64,000 nt of DNA from an archaeon (GCA_024256265.1 JACGUK010000006.1:124001-188000); one strand, 5' to 3'. Counted from the first letter of the stretch, positions 33,623 to 43,086 are shown. Numbers and translations are program-made. Notes: a model not told the origin generated them from the letters alone.

Positions 33623-35005
33623 ATGAATCTTCCTAGGATAATAATAGCAGGTCCTTACAGTGGAGTTGGAAAGACCACGATTTCAGTTGGTCTAATGGGT
33701 GCTCTTAAAAGGAGAGGTCTAAAGGTTCAAGCCTTTAAGGTAGGTCCTGATTATATAGACCCAAGCCACCATTCAATGATGCTGAACAGACCCTCTCGAA
33801 ACCTTGATGCTTGGATGGTGCACCCAGATGGAATCACAGAGATATTTCTAAGAGCTACTCAAGATGTCGATATAGCAGTTATAGAAGGAGTGATGGGTCT
33901 ATTCGATGGCTTCGATGAGAGCAATGAGAATGGCAGTACAGCTCATATAGCAAAGCTGTTGAGGAGTCCAGTCATACTTGTGATAAACGTTCATGGTATG
34001 GCAAAATCTGTAGCTCCTATAGCCCTAGGATACGAGAAGTATGATCCAGATGTTAGGCTCTCTGGCTTTATCTTAAATGAAGTTGGTGGGAAGAAGCATA
34101 TAGATTGGTGTAAAAAGGCTATCAATTCTGTAACGAGTCTGCCTGTCCTTGGGGCTCTTCCTCGTAATAAAGATATAGAAATGCAGGAGAGGCACCTTGG
34201 CTTGATCCCTCAACGTGAGAAGGCTTATCCAGAGTCCTTTCGGAACATGCTCATAAATTTCATCGAAGAGAATGTAGATGTAGATAGGATTATAGATATA
34301 GCAAGGTCTGCAGAAAATCTACCTAAATTAAGCAATATAGTCTATCCCAAGCATTCATATAAGAAGAATCTAGCAATAGGTGTAGCTCTTGATGAATCCT
34401 TCAACTTCTACTATCAAGACAATCTTGATATGTTAAGGGCTTATGGTGCTGATATCATGTTCTTCAATACAATAAAGAATAGTGAAATACCATCAGATGT
34501 GAGCGGGCTTTACATAGGAGGAGGCTTCCCTGAGATGCTTCCAGAAAGGCTAGGAGCCAATACAAGCATGTTAAAGAGTATAAGGAAGGTAGCTGAGGAT
34601 GAAATGCCCATCTATGCTGAGTGTGGAGGGTTGATGTACCTTACAGATTTTATAACAGACTTCGAGAATAGGTCTCACAAAATGGTTGGGCTCTTAAATG
34701 CAAGGACTGTTATGACAAGGAGGCTAACTCTGAACTATACCCTTGCCGATGTGATCGCTGATAATCCTTTATCAAGGGTTAACGATGTGTTAAGGGGTCA
34801 TGAGTTTCATTACTCAAAGATATTAGAAATACCGAGAGATGTGAAATTTGCTTATAGAATGAAGATAGGTATAGGGATAGGTGGCAAGCAAGATGCTTGG
34901 CTTGAGCATAAAGTGCTGGCATCTTACATGCATATGCATTTCGCTTATCAACCAAAATTGGTAAAAAACTTTTTAAGAGCTTGTGAAGATTACTCTCATT
35001 CTTGA
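33623..35005 (+). CDS. cbiA: cobyrinate / Ni-sirohydrochlorin a,c-diamide synthase
   Basis: A 460-residue amidase that adds amide groups to the a and c acetates of a tetrapyrrole using glutamine and ATP. The ATPase domain shows GPYSGVGKTTISVGL (10-24) and VGPDYIDPSHH (about 43-53). The C-terminal glutaminase-type triad domain shows YIGGGFPE and AECGGLMYL with the catalytic Cys. CbiA (B12 synthesis) and CfbB (coenzyme F430) cannot be separated by eye, and no other cobalamin or F430 gene is in the window. ATG start. Confidence 0.9.
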   Translation: MNLPRIIIAGPYSGVGKTTISVGLMGALKRRGLKVQAFKVGPDYIDPSHHSMMLNRPSRNLDAWMVHPDGITEIFLRATQDVDIAVIEGVMGLFDGFDESNENGSTAHIAKLLRSPVILVINVHGMAKSVAPIALGYEKYDPDVRLSGFILNEVGGKKHIDWCKKAINSVTSLPVLGALPRNKDIEMQERHLGLIPQREKAYPESFRNMLINFIEENVDVDRIIDIARSAENLPKLSNIVYPKHSYKKNLAIGVALDESFNFYYQDNLDMLRAYGADIMFFNTIKNSEIPSDVSGLYIGGGFPEMLPERLGANTSMLKSIRKVAEDEMPIYAECGGLMYLTDFITDFENRSHKMVGLLNARTVMTRRLTLNYTLADVIADNPLSRVNDVLRGHEFHYSKILEIPRDVKFAYRMKIGIGIGGKQDAWLEHKVLASYMHMHFAYQPKLVKNFLRACEDYSHS

Positions 35006-35051
35006 TTTTTGTTTTATAAGACCCTATTGGGATTTAGGAGTAAGTTTAGAG

Positions 35052-35771
35052 ATGAAAATACAGTTTGAAAAGGCTAAAGAGTTGATAAATAATGCTCTAT
35101 CAATGGGAAGGCACTCACTGCTGGAACCTGAGGCTATGGCTTTGATGGCTATGATAGGAGTCACTACACCAAGCTTTCATTTGGCAAATTCTATAGAAGA
35201 AGCTCAGAAGATAGCTGAGGCTCTAGGCTATCCTGTGGTGCTAAAGGTCGTATCTCCAGACATAATTCATAAGAGTGATGTAGGGGGAGTGAAGTTGAAT
35301 ATATTTAATCCGGATCAAGTTTCGGAGAAGTTTAAAGAGATTCAAAAGAATGTCTATGAAAAAGCGCCTAAAGCAAGGATTTTTGGGATCATGGTTCAGA
35401 AGATGTTTCCTCCAGCAACAGAAGTTGCAATAGGAGCTTTAAGAGATGAGCAGTTCGGTCCAGCAGTAATGTTCGGTCTTGGTGGCATCTTCATAGAGAT
35501 TCTTAAAGATATATCCTTCAGAATAACCCCTGTCGATAAAGATGATGCGCTTGAAATGATAAAAGAGATAAAGGGCTATCCCTTACTGCTTGGCTATAGA
35601 GGATCCCCAAAATTGGACATAAATGCTATAGCTGATTCTATAGTGAGAATTTCTGAATTGATGATAGATATCGATGAGATAGATCAGCTTGACTTAAATC
35701 CCATATTGGTTTATCCATCTGGGCTCATAGCTGTAGATGTAAGAGTCATTCTTAGTCGTGAGGCTGAATAA
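35052..35771 (+). CDS. acyl-CoA synthetase (ADP-forming) beta subunit
   Basis: The ATP-grasp beta subunit (about 239 aa) of an ADP-forming acyl-CoA synthetase, which makes ATP from acyl-CoA in archaea. Visible signatures are PVVLKVVSPDIIHKSDVGGV (about 60-79), MVQKM with the following PATEVAIGALRDEQFGPAVM, FGLGGIFIE with its ILKD tail, and DLNPI near the end. The start at ATG 35052 gives a normal N-terminus (FEKAKELINNAL...LLEPEAM). An upstream GTG at 34983 is in frame but overlaps the preceding gene and adds nothing conserved. The alpha subunit is not in the window. Confidence 0.88.
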   Translation: MKIQFEKAKELINNALSMGRHSLLEPEAMALMAMIGVTTPSFHLANSIEEAQKIAEALGYPVVLKVVSPDIIHKSDVGGVKLNIFNPDQVSEKFKEIQKNVYEKAPKARIFGIMVQKMFPPATEVAIGALRDEQFGPAVMFGLGGIFIEILKDISFRITPVDKDDALEMIKEIKGYPLLLGYRGSPKLDINAIADSIVRISELMIDIDEIDQLDLNPILVYPSGLIAVDVRVILSREAE

Positions 35772-35772
35772 C

Positions 35773-36624
35773 ATGAGTGAAAATCTGGATCAGATAGAAC
35801 AGAAGATTTCTTCATTGATTACTTATAGATTAAGTTTGATCAACGAGCTTAAGAAGCTAAGCCAAAGAAAGCATGAGTTAAGAGAAGAAATCAAAGGGAT
35901 CACGAATAAGTTAAGAGAAGAGAAAAAAGCCATTTCAGAGCAAAGTTCATTGATAAGGCAACTTGGGGATACACGCAAAGACATTTTATTAAAGATAGAC
36001 GAGATAAAGACGAAAGTTAAGGAGACAGATAAGGTCTTAAGAAAATTTGAGAAAGAAGTCCCTCATGAGTCTGAGAGAACCTTAAAAGAGAAGTTGGACA
36101 ATATAGAGTGGAAGCTTCAGACAGAGCCTCTAACAAGAGAAGAGGAGAAGCAGCTAGTAGAATACATAAAGAAGCTAGAGTTCAAGCTCCATCTTTGGAA
36201 GAAAGCTTACATGACTAGACAGGAATTGAGTGAGCTTTTGGTCGAGGCTAAATCTCTTATGAACAAATTGGATGAGATGAGTGAGATAAAGAAAACAGTC
36301 TTAATAAAGTTGAGAAATCAAAAAGAGACTTTGTATAATATCGTTATGACTAAACAGCAACTGATACAAGAGGATAAAGAGATAGAGCAAGATATAGAGG
36401 AGATTAAAAAGAATCTAGATCACATAGATGCTGAATTGTCAAAATTAAAAGAGAACAAGATTAAACTTTTAGATAAAAAGAGATTGGATGAGATGGCTTC
36501 TATTAAGATAAAAGAGCAAAGCTTGCTAGAAGAGGTTCGATCAAAAGCAAGAGATAAACTCACAAAAGGGAAGAGTTTGAGCTGGGATGAGTTGAAGATA
36601 TTATTCGAAGATAAGAATGAATGA
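35773..36624 (+). CDS. coiled-coil protein (COG1340-like)
   Basis: A 283-residue protein that is almost entirely coiled coil, from about residue 5 to 260, with a short C-terminal segment (SLSWDELKILFED). This matches archaeal COG1340-type coiled-coil proteins of unknown function. The segment LTREEEKQLVEYIKKLEFKL in the middle is the conserved hinge. ATG 35773 (MSENLDQ) is preferred over the upstream in-frame GTG at 35758. It starts one base after the acyl-CoA synthetase stop, so the genes are co-transcribed. Confidence 0.75.
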   Translation: MSENLDQIEQKISSLITYRLSLINELKKLSQRKHELREEIKGITNKLREEKKAISEQSSLIRQLGDTRKDILLKIDEIKTKVKETDKVLRKFEKEVPHESERTLKEKLDNIEWKLQTEPLTREEEKQLVEYIKKLEFKLHLWKKAYMTRQELSELLVEAKSLMNKLDEMSEIKKTVLIKLRNQKETLYNIVMTKQQLIQEDKEIEQDIEEIKKNLDHIDAELSKLKENKIKLLDKKRLDEMASIKIKEQSLLEEVRSKARDKLTKGKSLSWDELKILFEDKNE

Positions 36625-36660
36625 TTTAAGTAATACTCATGATCTTATTAATAATGGAAG

Positions 36661-37746
36661 TTGGGCGCAGAATATAAACCGTCTAAGCTACTTGTACTAA
36701 GTGTGGATAGAGATGATGATATAGGGATAAAAGCAAAGGTTGAGACTCCTATAATTGGTAGAGACAATTGTATAGAAGCAGCCAAGAAGCTAGCTATTGC
36801 AGACCCTGAAGAGGCTGACGCTAATGCCATCTTCGCAGCGGTGAGGCAGTACGATGAGTTGGTAAGTAAGAAGAATGAATGTGAAGTAGCAATTATAGCT
36901 GGGTCCTATGAAGGAGGAGTTGAAGCCGATCAAAAGTTAAGGGCTGAATTGATGAAGGTGATAAGCGAATTTGATGCAAGTGGAGTTATCTTGGTATCAG
37001 ATGGTTTTGAGGATAGAGAGATTTTGCCAATATTGATGAGTACGATGCCAGTGATATCTATCAGAAGAGTTGTAATAAAGTATAGTGAGAGAGTAGAGGA
37101 ATCCTATGCTGTTCTTGGGCGATATATCAGAATGCTCATCACTGATCCAAGATACGCTAAATTCTCCTTAGGAATTCCAGGCCTGCTATTCCTTGCTTTT
37201 GGCTTACTCAGCATCTTTAATTTACTTCAACTTGCTACTCAAGTTGTTTTGATAATCCTTGGCATAGCTTTGATCTTTTGGGGCTTTGGCTTGGACAAAT
37301 ATGTTGCATCGATAAGGAAGATGAAGAAGATGTCCTCATATATCAGGTTCTTTTCTATAATCGCAACCCTTTTGGTAATATCCGTAGCCTTTTATCAAGG
37401 TTTTCACTTCAGCGTTGGAAAGGAGTCTATCCCGCTGTTCATAAGCTCATTTATAGAAAAATCTCTTCCATTGACTTGGGTAGGGCTCTCAATATACTTG
37501 GGCTACTCTCTAATCTCTCACTGGATAAGGAAAAGCATCAAGATATGGCGAACAATACTAGCTTTTGTAATACTAGCTTCTCTCTACATACCTCTGCTCG
37601 AATTTTCGCAAATCCTGATAAACCCTGGTAAAAATCCCTTTATGCTCATATCACAATTATTGCTAGGGCTAGGGGCTACTTCAATAGTCGCAATTATAGC
37701 TTATAAATACATTCGCTCTCATAAGAAGGTAGTAAAGGAGGTCTAA
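36661..37746 (+). CDS. DUF373 family membrane protein
   Basis: A 361-residue archaeal DUF373 protein. The cytoplasmic N-terminal domain (about 1-165) has LLVLSVDRDDDIGIKA and PEEADANAIFAAVRQYDEL. Six hydrophobic segments follow (about 168-350). Function is unknown, though the family is nearly universal in archaea and often lies beside lipid or cell-envelope genes. Here uppS starts one base after its stop, which supports a link to polyprenyl lipid metabolism. TTG start. Confidence 0.88.
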   Translation: MGAEYKPSKLLVLSVDRDDDIGIKAKVETPIIGRDNCIEAAKKLAIADPEEADANAIFAAVRQYDELVSKKNECEVAIIAGSYEGGVEADQKLRAELMKVISEFDASGVILVSDGFEDREILPILMSTMPVISIRRVVIKYSERVEESYAVLGRYIRMLITDPRYAKFSLGIPGLLFLAFGLLSIFNLLQLATQVVLIILGIALIFWGFGLDKYVASIRKMKKMSSYIRFFSIIATLLVISVAFYQGFHFSVGKESIPLFISSFIEKSLPLTWVGLSIYLGYSLISHWIRKSIKIWRTILAFVILASLYIPLLEFSQILINPGKNPFMLISQLLLGLGATSIVAIIAYKYIRSHKKVVKEV

Positions 37747-37747
37747 G

Positions 37748-38530
37748 TTGCTCAACTCTTTGCTGAGAATAGCAGGAGTCTATAGAATTTATGAGAAATA
37801 CTTGAGTAATCAAATAAGTAAGGCTGAAGCCCCTAAGCATATAGGCATAATATTGGATGGAAACAGAAGATGGGCTGAAGCCCACTCTTACCCAAGATGG
37901 ATGGGCCATTGGTTAGGAGCAGAAAAAGCTGAGAAATTATTAGAGTGGTGTAATGAACTGGACATAAAGACCATAACTCTATACGTTCTATCAGTAGAAA
38001 ACCTTCAAAGATCGCCTGATGAGGTTAAGGAGCTTCTTAGCCTTTTTGAAGAGAAGCTTAAGGATTTAATGCGAGATGAGCGCATACACAGATATCAGAT
38101 TCGTGTGAAGGCTTTGGGAAAGATAGAGTTGCTCCCAGATTCAATGAAGGAGCTTTTAAGTAAGATAGAAAAAGCTACTGAAGATTATGATGAGCATTTT
38201 CTTAACATTGCCATTGCTTACGGTGGAAGATTAGAAATAGTTGATGTAGTGAAGAGCATAGCTGAGAAAGCAAAGCATGGAGATATAGATCCATTAGATA
38301 TAACCCCTGAGATCATCGAAGATCATCTTTACACATCACACCTTCCACATCCAGAACCTGATCTAATCATAAGAACTTCTGGAGAGGAGAGGCTTAGCGG
38401 ATTTTTATTGTGGCAGAGCGCCTACTCTGAGCTTGTATTCCTCGATGTATTCTGGCCTGAGTTTCGCAAAATCGATCTTATGAGAGCAGTAAGAACTTAT
38501 CAGAGAAGGAAGAGAAGATTTGGTAAATGA
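37748..38530 (+). CDS. uppS: cis-prenyltransferase (UppS type)
   Basis: A 260-residue cis-prenyl diphosphate synthase, which extends farnesyl- or geranylgeranyl-PP with isopentenyl-PP to make the polyprenyl (dolichol-type) glycan carrier. HIGIILDGNRRWA (31-43) holds the catalytic Asp37. LYVLSVENLQRSPDEV (about 77-92) and RTSGEERLSGFLLWQSAYSE with the following LVF are the other conserved motifs. TTG start, coupled to the DUF373 gene. Isopentenyl units should come from the mevalonate branch encoded at 56-59 kb. Confidence 0.95.
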   Translation: MLNSLLRIAGVYRIYEKYLSNQISKAEAPKHIGIILDGNRRWAEAHSYPRWMGHWLGAEKAEKLLEWCNELDIKTITLYVLSVENLQRSPDEVKELLSLFEEKLKDLMRDERIHRYQIRVKALGKIELLPDSMKELLSKIEKATEDYDEHFLNIAIAYGGRLEIVDVVKSIAEKAKHGDIDPLDITPEIIEDHLYTSHLPHPEPDLIIRTSGEERLSGFLLWQSAYSELVFLDVFWPEFRKIDLMRAVRTYQRRKRRFGK

Positions 38531-38539
38531 TTTATGTTA

Positions 38540-39538
38540 TTAGCTAAATATTTTCCAAAGTTCATCGATTACACTTTCTCTTATTATGCTCTCTGAGCCG
38601 TCTCTCTCTATAAATATCCTCTTACCTTTTTTGAAATGTCCTATTTGACTAACTCGAACTCCTATCTTCCTTAATTCATCACATACTAAATTGGCTCCAG
38701 AAGGATCTACAGCTAAAAGCAAGGTTCCGGAGCTTATCAGTTTTAAAGGGTCAACATTTAGGGCTTTACAGATCATCTTAGTCTCTAATGCTATTGGTAT
38801 AGCCTTTTCATAAACTAAAAATCCTAATTTTGATGCTACACTCATCTCATAAATCCCTCCCAAGACTCCTCCTTCTGTTGCATCGTGCATAGCATGGACA
38901 AATCCAGTATCGAATGCCTTTATAGCTTCTTTTACTACGCTTATCCTTCTAATCATCCTTAAAGCCTTCATAATGACTTTATCTCCTAATTTTGATGGTC
39001 TTTCCTTAAAAACATCTGCCAAGATCGAGGTTCCTTCTATGCCTGCTGTCTTTGTCATCAATATAACATCGTTCTCTTTTGCATTTGATGCTGTAACATA
39101 ACTTTTGGCAAAGCCAAAGGCTGTAGTTATAACTATTTTACGCTCTAACCTTGGAGTCAGCTCTGTATGACCACCAACTATAGATATTCCTAACGCTTTT
39201 GCTGCTTTATGAATCTGCTTTGATATGCTTATCACATCTTCAGCCTTGCTTCCTTGAGGCAAAAGTATTACAGATTCTAAATACATTGGCTTTGAGCCGC
39301 TAGTTGCAACATCGTTGGCACTGACATTCACAGCATACCATCCTACTTCTTTTTCAACACCTGTTACTGGGTCGGAGGATACTATCAAATACTCTTCATC
39401 AAGCTTTATCACAGCGAAATCTAATCCAAACTTTGGACCTTGAACAACGCTTTTTGATCTCTCTCCAGTGAACTTAAGGACATATTTCTCAAGAAGCTCT
39501 TTTGGGATCTTTCCTATGGGCAAGCTCATAAGGCTCAA
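38540..39538 (-). CDS. AIR-synthase-related / HypE-like protein
   Basis: A 332-residue member of the PurM/HypE/ThiL/SelD superfamily. The N-terminal ATP-binding half shows GLDFAVIKLDEEYLIVSSDP, SANDVATSG and GGHTELTPRLE. The C-terminal half has MHDATEGGVLGGIYE and SSGTLLLAV. It lacks a visible HypE C-terminal Cys tail (PRIC), so it is not a normal hydrogenase maturation factor. Uncharacterised archaeal relatives are widespread. It likely binds ATP; substrate unknown. ATG start; converges on uppS. Confidence 0.8.
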   Translation of the reverse strand: MSLMSLPIGKIPKELLEKYVLKFTGERSKSVVQGPKFGLDFAVIKLDEEYLIVSSDPVTGVEKEVGWYAVNVSANDVATSGSKPMYLESVILLPQGSKAEDVISISKQIHKAAKALGISIVGGHTELTPRLERKIVITTAFGFAKSYVTASNAKENDVILMTKTAGIEGTSILADVFKERPSKLGDKVIMKALRMIRRISVVKEAIKAFDTGFVHAMHDATEGGVLGGIYEMSVASKLGFLVYEKAIPIALETKMICKALNVDPLKLISSGTLLLAVDPSGANLVCDELRKIGVRVSQIGHFKKGKRIFIERDGSESIIRESVIDELWKIFS

Positions 39539-39612
39539 TATAAAATAGGAGGATAACTATAAACGATTGTATCAATAATCTTTCCATCATAAGAAGTTGA
39601 AGAGGCGATTAG

Positions 39613-39867
39613 ATGCTAATAGCTGCAATATTAAAAGCAGGAATAGGCAAATCTGATGCATTATCAGGACTGATAAAGAGGCTAATATTTTCGGATGTAG
39701 AGCCTGGAATTGAAATTGTATCAGCATATATGCTGATAGGCTCCTTTGATGCTGTAATAATATTGTCTGCAATTGATGAAGAGTCTGCTAGGCACTTTAT
39801 ATCTAAAGTTGAGAATGTGTTAGGTTCAAGAGCCCTCATTCATGTTGCTTCTCCTATCAAGCCATAA
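39613..39867 (+). CDS. GYD/Lrp-like ligand-binding domain protein
   Basis: An 84-residue ferredoxin-like fold protein resembling the effector domain of Lrp/AsnC regulators or GYD proteins: the second half of the motif reads AYMLIGSFDAVIILSAIDEE (about 38-57). There is no DNA-binding domain. Such stand-alone RAM/GYD domains bind amino acids or act as subunits. ATG start; its stop lies four bases from the convergent purA stop. Confidence 0.65.
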   Translation: MLIAAILKAGIGKSDALSGLIKRLIFSDVEPGIEIVSAYMLIGSFDAVIILSAIDEESARHFISKVENVLGSRALIHVASPIKP

Positions 39868-39870
39868 TTT

Positions 39871-40899
39871 CTAATTAAGCCCCAATTGATCTCTTCTATC
39901 GATCGTATTAAAGACTTCTGGTCCAGTGCCAACCATCGATACAGGCACCTTTAATGAATCTTCGATGTCTTTTATGAAATTCTTAGCATCTTTTGGCAAG
40001 GCTTCGAAGCGAGTTATGCCACGAGCATCGTGGAATATTACATCTAACTTTGTCAAAGCTATTTGATTTGCACTATTTAGCATAACAGCTCTCTTTGCCA
40101 ATTCGAAGTTGAAGGGTGCTGATCTTCTCACCCTCCCAGTCACAGTGGCTACTTCTCTCCATCCCCTCTTAATCGCCTCTTCCTCGCTAAGCTCCCCAGC
40201 TAAGAAACCTCCGCCAACTCTTGTAACATAAGACTTGAAAACAACCAAGACATCTTTTACTTTCTTAGGTCCTATTCCAATATCTGAGCATATTGCAGAT
40301 GCAGTTACATCCTTAGATGTAACGTGAGGATAAGTTCCATGATAGAGAGAGAGGAAAGTACCTTGAGTACCTTCAAGTATTATCAATGCCCCATCATCTA
40401 TCAATCTATTGACCTCAAGGGCTACATCTCCTACATAATCCTTCAAAGAAGTAATATCCCTAGCTATCTTTGCTATCCTTAAAACTCTGTCAGAATTTGC
40501 AGGACCGGTACCAGAGCCTGTTGTACCTATTCTCTCCTTCAAATAGCCTCCTCTATCACGCTCTATGTGAGCATCCTCTATTATGCTACATTGTGAATCA
40601 ATCAAAACTCTTGATCCAACATTGAAGGTCTTGATCTCATCTAGCAATACTTTAGGATTAATTAATACTCCAGAACCTATCATCAATTTTGTTTGCTTGC
40701 TTAGAATTGCGCTTGGAAGCATCCTAAGCTTATAAGATTTTCCTTCATATACTACTGTATGACCAGCATTTGGACCAACTCCACCTCTAACTGTTGCAGA
40801 AGGATTGTCCTTCATTGCCAAGTAAGAAATTATCTTACCCTTTCCTTCATCGCCGAAGAAACCACCAACTACTACTATGACAGACATCTTTATCGCCAT
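39871..40899 (-). CDS. purA: adenylosuccinate synthetase
   Basis: A 342-residue enzyme making adenylosuccinate from IMP, aspartate and GTP in AMP synthesis. The P-loop variant GGFFGDEGKGKIISYLA (12-28) and GPNAGHTVV (about 41-49) are intact. GTTGSGTGPA, GTQGT and the TVTGRVRR loop follow. The length is that of the short archaeal form, about 90 residues less than the bacterial one. ATG start. Confidence 0.95.
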   Translation of the reverse strand: MAIKMSVIVVVGGFFGDEGKGKIISYLAMKDNPSATVRGGVGPNAGHTVVYEGKSYKLRMLPSAILSKQTKLMIGSGVLINPKVLLDEIKTFNVGSRVLIDSQCSIIEDAHIERDRGGYLKERIGTTGSGTGPANSDRVLRIAKIARDITSLKDYVGDVALEVNRLIDDGALIILEGTQGTFLSLYHGTYPHVTSKDVTASAICSDIGIGPKKVKDVLVVFKSYVTRVGGGFLAGELSEEEAIKRGWREVATVTGRVRRSAPFNFELAKRAVMLNSANQIALTKLDVIFHDARGITRFEALPKDAKNFIKDIEDSLKVPVSMVGTGPEVFNTIDRRDQLGLN

Positions 40900-41009
40900 T
40901 GCTTTTGATTAGCTAGTAATTAAAGGTAAAATAGAGAGTTAAATATGTTTAAGTCAGCAATATTAAAAAGTTATGAATGACTTAAAGTTAAAATGAAATG
41001 GGATGATTT

Positions 41010-41294
41010 TTGAGGCTTCTACTCGATGAAATGTACTCAGGTCTGAAAGAATATTTTGAGACTCTAGGATGGGATGTTCTTACTGTTCAAGATGTAGGGT
41101 TACAAGGAGCAAAAGACAAGGATATCATAGAGTATGCAAAGAATAACAACTTGCTACTCGTAACTCAGGATCTGAAATCGGCAGATCTTGCAGATCTCAA
41201 AGGAGTAAAGTATGTGCTGATCTCAAATGCTATGATTGCTAAAATTGCTGATTCCAAGATAAGAGAAAAATACCCAAAAATAAAAGAGAAATGA
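41010..41294 (+). CDS. DUF5615 PIN-like protein, probable toxin
   Basis: A 94-residue PIN-like protein with LLLDEMYSGLKEYFETLGWD at the start and IIEYAKNNNLLLVTQDLKSA in the middle, the DUF5615/Mut7-C-type acidic residues (D6, D34/D38, D53). Relatives are toxins paired with DUF433 antitoxins, but no such gene lies upstream or downstream, so it is an orphan. TTG start with GGATGAT before it. Confidence 0.75.
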   Translation: MRLLLDEMYSGLKEYFETLGWDVLTVQDVGLQGAKDKDIIEYAKNNNLLLVTQDLKSADLADLKGVKYVLISNAMIAKIADSKIREKYPKIKEK

Positions 41295-41363
41295 TGCAGA
41301 ACAAAATAAAGATGAGGAAGTTAATGAGAATATATATTAATAGACTTCTTTTAATGCTTAGAT

Positions 41364-41630
41364 ATGCTGAAGATAGAGCTGGGAGATTTGAAGGATAAGA
41401 GCGAAGATCTGGCAAATTTCTTGGAGAAAAAGCTCAAACTCAAGCCTTCTATAGAAGTTAGTTCATTAGTTTTTGATGATACAAAATTAAAGGTTAAGTT
41501 GAAGAAGAGTCTTTTAAAGACCTATCTTAAGAGGTATCTTCACATAAATGATTTGAGGAAAAGTTACAGAGTATTGGTCAAAGAAGATGAGCTAAAACTT
41601 GTTGCATTAAAGGCTGAAGAGGAGGGCTAA
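41364..41630 (+). CDS. rpl22e: ribosomal protein L22e-like
   Basis: An 88-residue basic protein that parallels eukaryotic L22e along its whole length. LKIELGD and DLANFLEKKLKLK correspond to the LKFTLD and DAANFEQFLQERIKV segments of the human protein. LKKSLLKTYLKRYLHINDLR, then KSYRVLV and LKLVALKAEEEG, correspond to [26 protein letters not shown] and YELRYFQI plus its acidic tail. It is shorter in the central loop. L22e is otherwise known from eukaryotes and a few archaea, including Asgard genomes. Likely role: an accessory 50S protein. ATG start; the stop overlaps a convergent gene. Identification is by eye. Confidence 0.7.
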   Translation: MLKIELGDLKDKSEDLANFLEKKLKLKPSIEVSSLVFDDTKLKVKLKKSLLKTYLKRYLHINDLRKSYRVLVKEDELKLVALKAEEEG

Positions 41631-42001
41631 AAATTGCCTCTTTCAATATGAGATAATGTTAATTTCAATGCATCTCTAGCCGATCTTGCATTCATTAAAG
41701 CTTCATGAAGATCAGAACCAATTTTATTAAGAGCATTGACTAAATTATCTGATGCTTTAACTAGCAATCCTCCAATATCAAAAGGGTCTTCCTCTGAAGA
41801 TTTTTGCCTTTGACTGAATTCATCACCAAGATCAAGTTTAAGAAGAATTATGGCATGCTCTAATTTGCTATATGCTTCCCATACAATATCAGCTATACTC
41901 ATTGGATTAATACCTTGTGAGAGCATGCTAATAGCCTCATCATTTATCCTCACAGCATCACTCATCAAAGCCTTTGCTTTATCAACTCTTTTACTTTTCA
42001 A
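41627..42001 (-). CDS. hypothetical helical protein, 124 aa
   Basis: An unrecognised 124-residue protein made of four or five helices (KAKALMSDAVRINDEAISML; YSKLEHAIILLKLDLGDEF; LLVKASDNLVNALNKIGSDL). The general look is of a HEPN-like or four-helix bundle, but the RxxxxH motif of HEPN nucleases is absent. Its start overlaps the end of the upstream DUF72 gene by 11 bases, so they are co-translated. Its stop overlaps the convergent L22e stop. Confidence 0.6.
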   Translation of the reverse strand: MKSKRVDKAKALMSDAVRINDEAISMLSQGINPMSIADIVWEAYSKLEHAIILLKLDLGDEFSQRQKSSEEDPFDIGGLLVKASDNLVNALNKIGSDLHEALMNARSARDALKLTLSHIERGNF

Positions 42002-42965
42002 ATAGACCAGCCTTTATTACATTCAATAGCTCATAAAATGAATTAAATTCCTTTAAATCTATTATTTTTATTACTTCAGCCAAAGTAAAAGTCTTCTTAT
42101 TAAATCTTATCAAAAGGTAGCCTCTCTTATCAGATAGCTCTCTTGCTTTGATAGGGAATCTTATCCCTTTGATAATGATTCTTAACCTATCCTCTAAACT
42201 CTTCCCTTCAAGAGTTGGTATAGAACCATATTTTACCAATCCTTTGAACCTTATAGCATCTTCACGCATTGACAGATTGTTGAACATGACAAAACTCTCT
42301 TGGCAACCTATATTCTTGACCTCTTCTAAAAGCTTGATAAGTTCGTCATCATTATATTGATACCTATAATCAAGCCTTTTGCTTAAACCATGTAAACGAT
42401 AGTAACCTATTTTGCTCTTTAGAAAAGGCTTCTTTATGAGGGGGTCTACAATATGTATGGCTTCTATATCTTTTAATGATTTCTTTAGAATTTCTTGATC
42501 ATCATCCCATGATCTATGCCTAACCTCTATGGCTATAGTAAAATGTCTTTCAACATTTTTGAAGAATTCAACAATATTTTTAGAATTCTCTTCATTACAT
42601 ATGAATGATGGTGGAAGTTGAATAACACAAACTTTAGCATTTAATGCTTTACAAATTTTTACAGTGTTAGCCCAGCATTCAAAGTTCTGCTCATTAGGCT
42701 TTAGATGACCATAATTCTCAACTTTTTCTATGGGCTTTTGACTACCAGACTTTCTCCAAGTAGGGCTACTTATTGGATGAGTTATTCCTTGAAAGGCTTT
42801 CATAGTGAATATGAAATCTCTTTTAACTTGCTGTCGCCAATTCTCTGCTGTCTTTATGGATGGTAGTCTGTAAAATGTCGATTGAATTTCTATTGCCTCA
42901 AAATTTTCAGAATAATCCTTGAGGCTTAAGCCAGCATTACCACAGCATCCTGCTATTATTTTCAA
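41991..42965 (-). CDS. DUF72 (YecE-like) protein
   Basis: A 324-residue TIM-barrel protein of the DUF72 family: IIAGCCGNAGLSLKDYSENF (3-22), EIQSTFYRLPS (about 27-37), FIFTMKAFQGITHP (about 51-64) and AIEVRHRSW with a later YYRLHG. Family members have no settled function. It carries an extra C-terminal segment of about 70 residues compared with many bacterial members. ATG start. Confidence 0.9.
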   Translation of the reverse strand: MKIIAGCCGNAGLSLKDYSENFEAIEIQSTFYRLPSIKTAENWRQQVKRDFIFTMKAFQGITHPISSPTWRKSGSQKPIEKVENYGHLKPNEQNFECWANTVKICKALNAKVCVIQLPPSFICNEENSKNIVEFFKNVERHFTIAIEVRHRSWDDDQEILKKSLKDIEAIHIVDPLIKKPFLKSKIGYYRLHGLSKRLDYRYQYNDDELIKLLEEVKNIGCQESFVMFNNLSMREDAIRFKGLVKYGSIPTLEGKSLEDRLRIIIKGIRFPIKARELSDKRGYLLIRFNKKTFTLAEVIKIIDLKEFNSFYELLNVIKAGLFEK

Positions 42966-43086
42966 TCTTCCACCTCAAATCTTGTTTCAAATTATTTACT
43001 CATGCAAGTAGATGTATCTAAGAGAGTTTGACAATAAAAGATAAAAACGAAACTCATCTTAAAGTAGGTAAAGAGAGGAATTAATA

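Noticed and set aside
34983..35051. Upstream GTG start of the acyl-CoA synthetase beta gene
   Set aside because: It overlaps the end of the amidase gene and adds residues unlike the family; ATG 35052 fits better.
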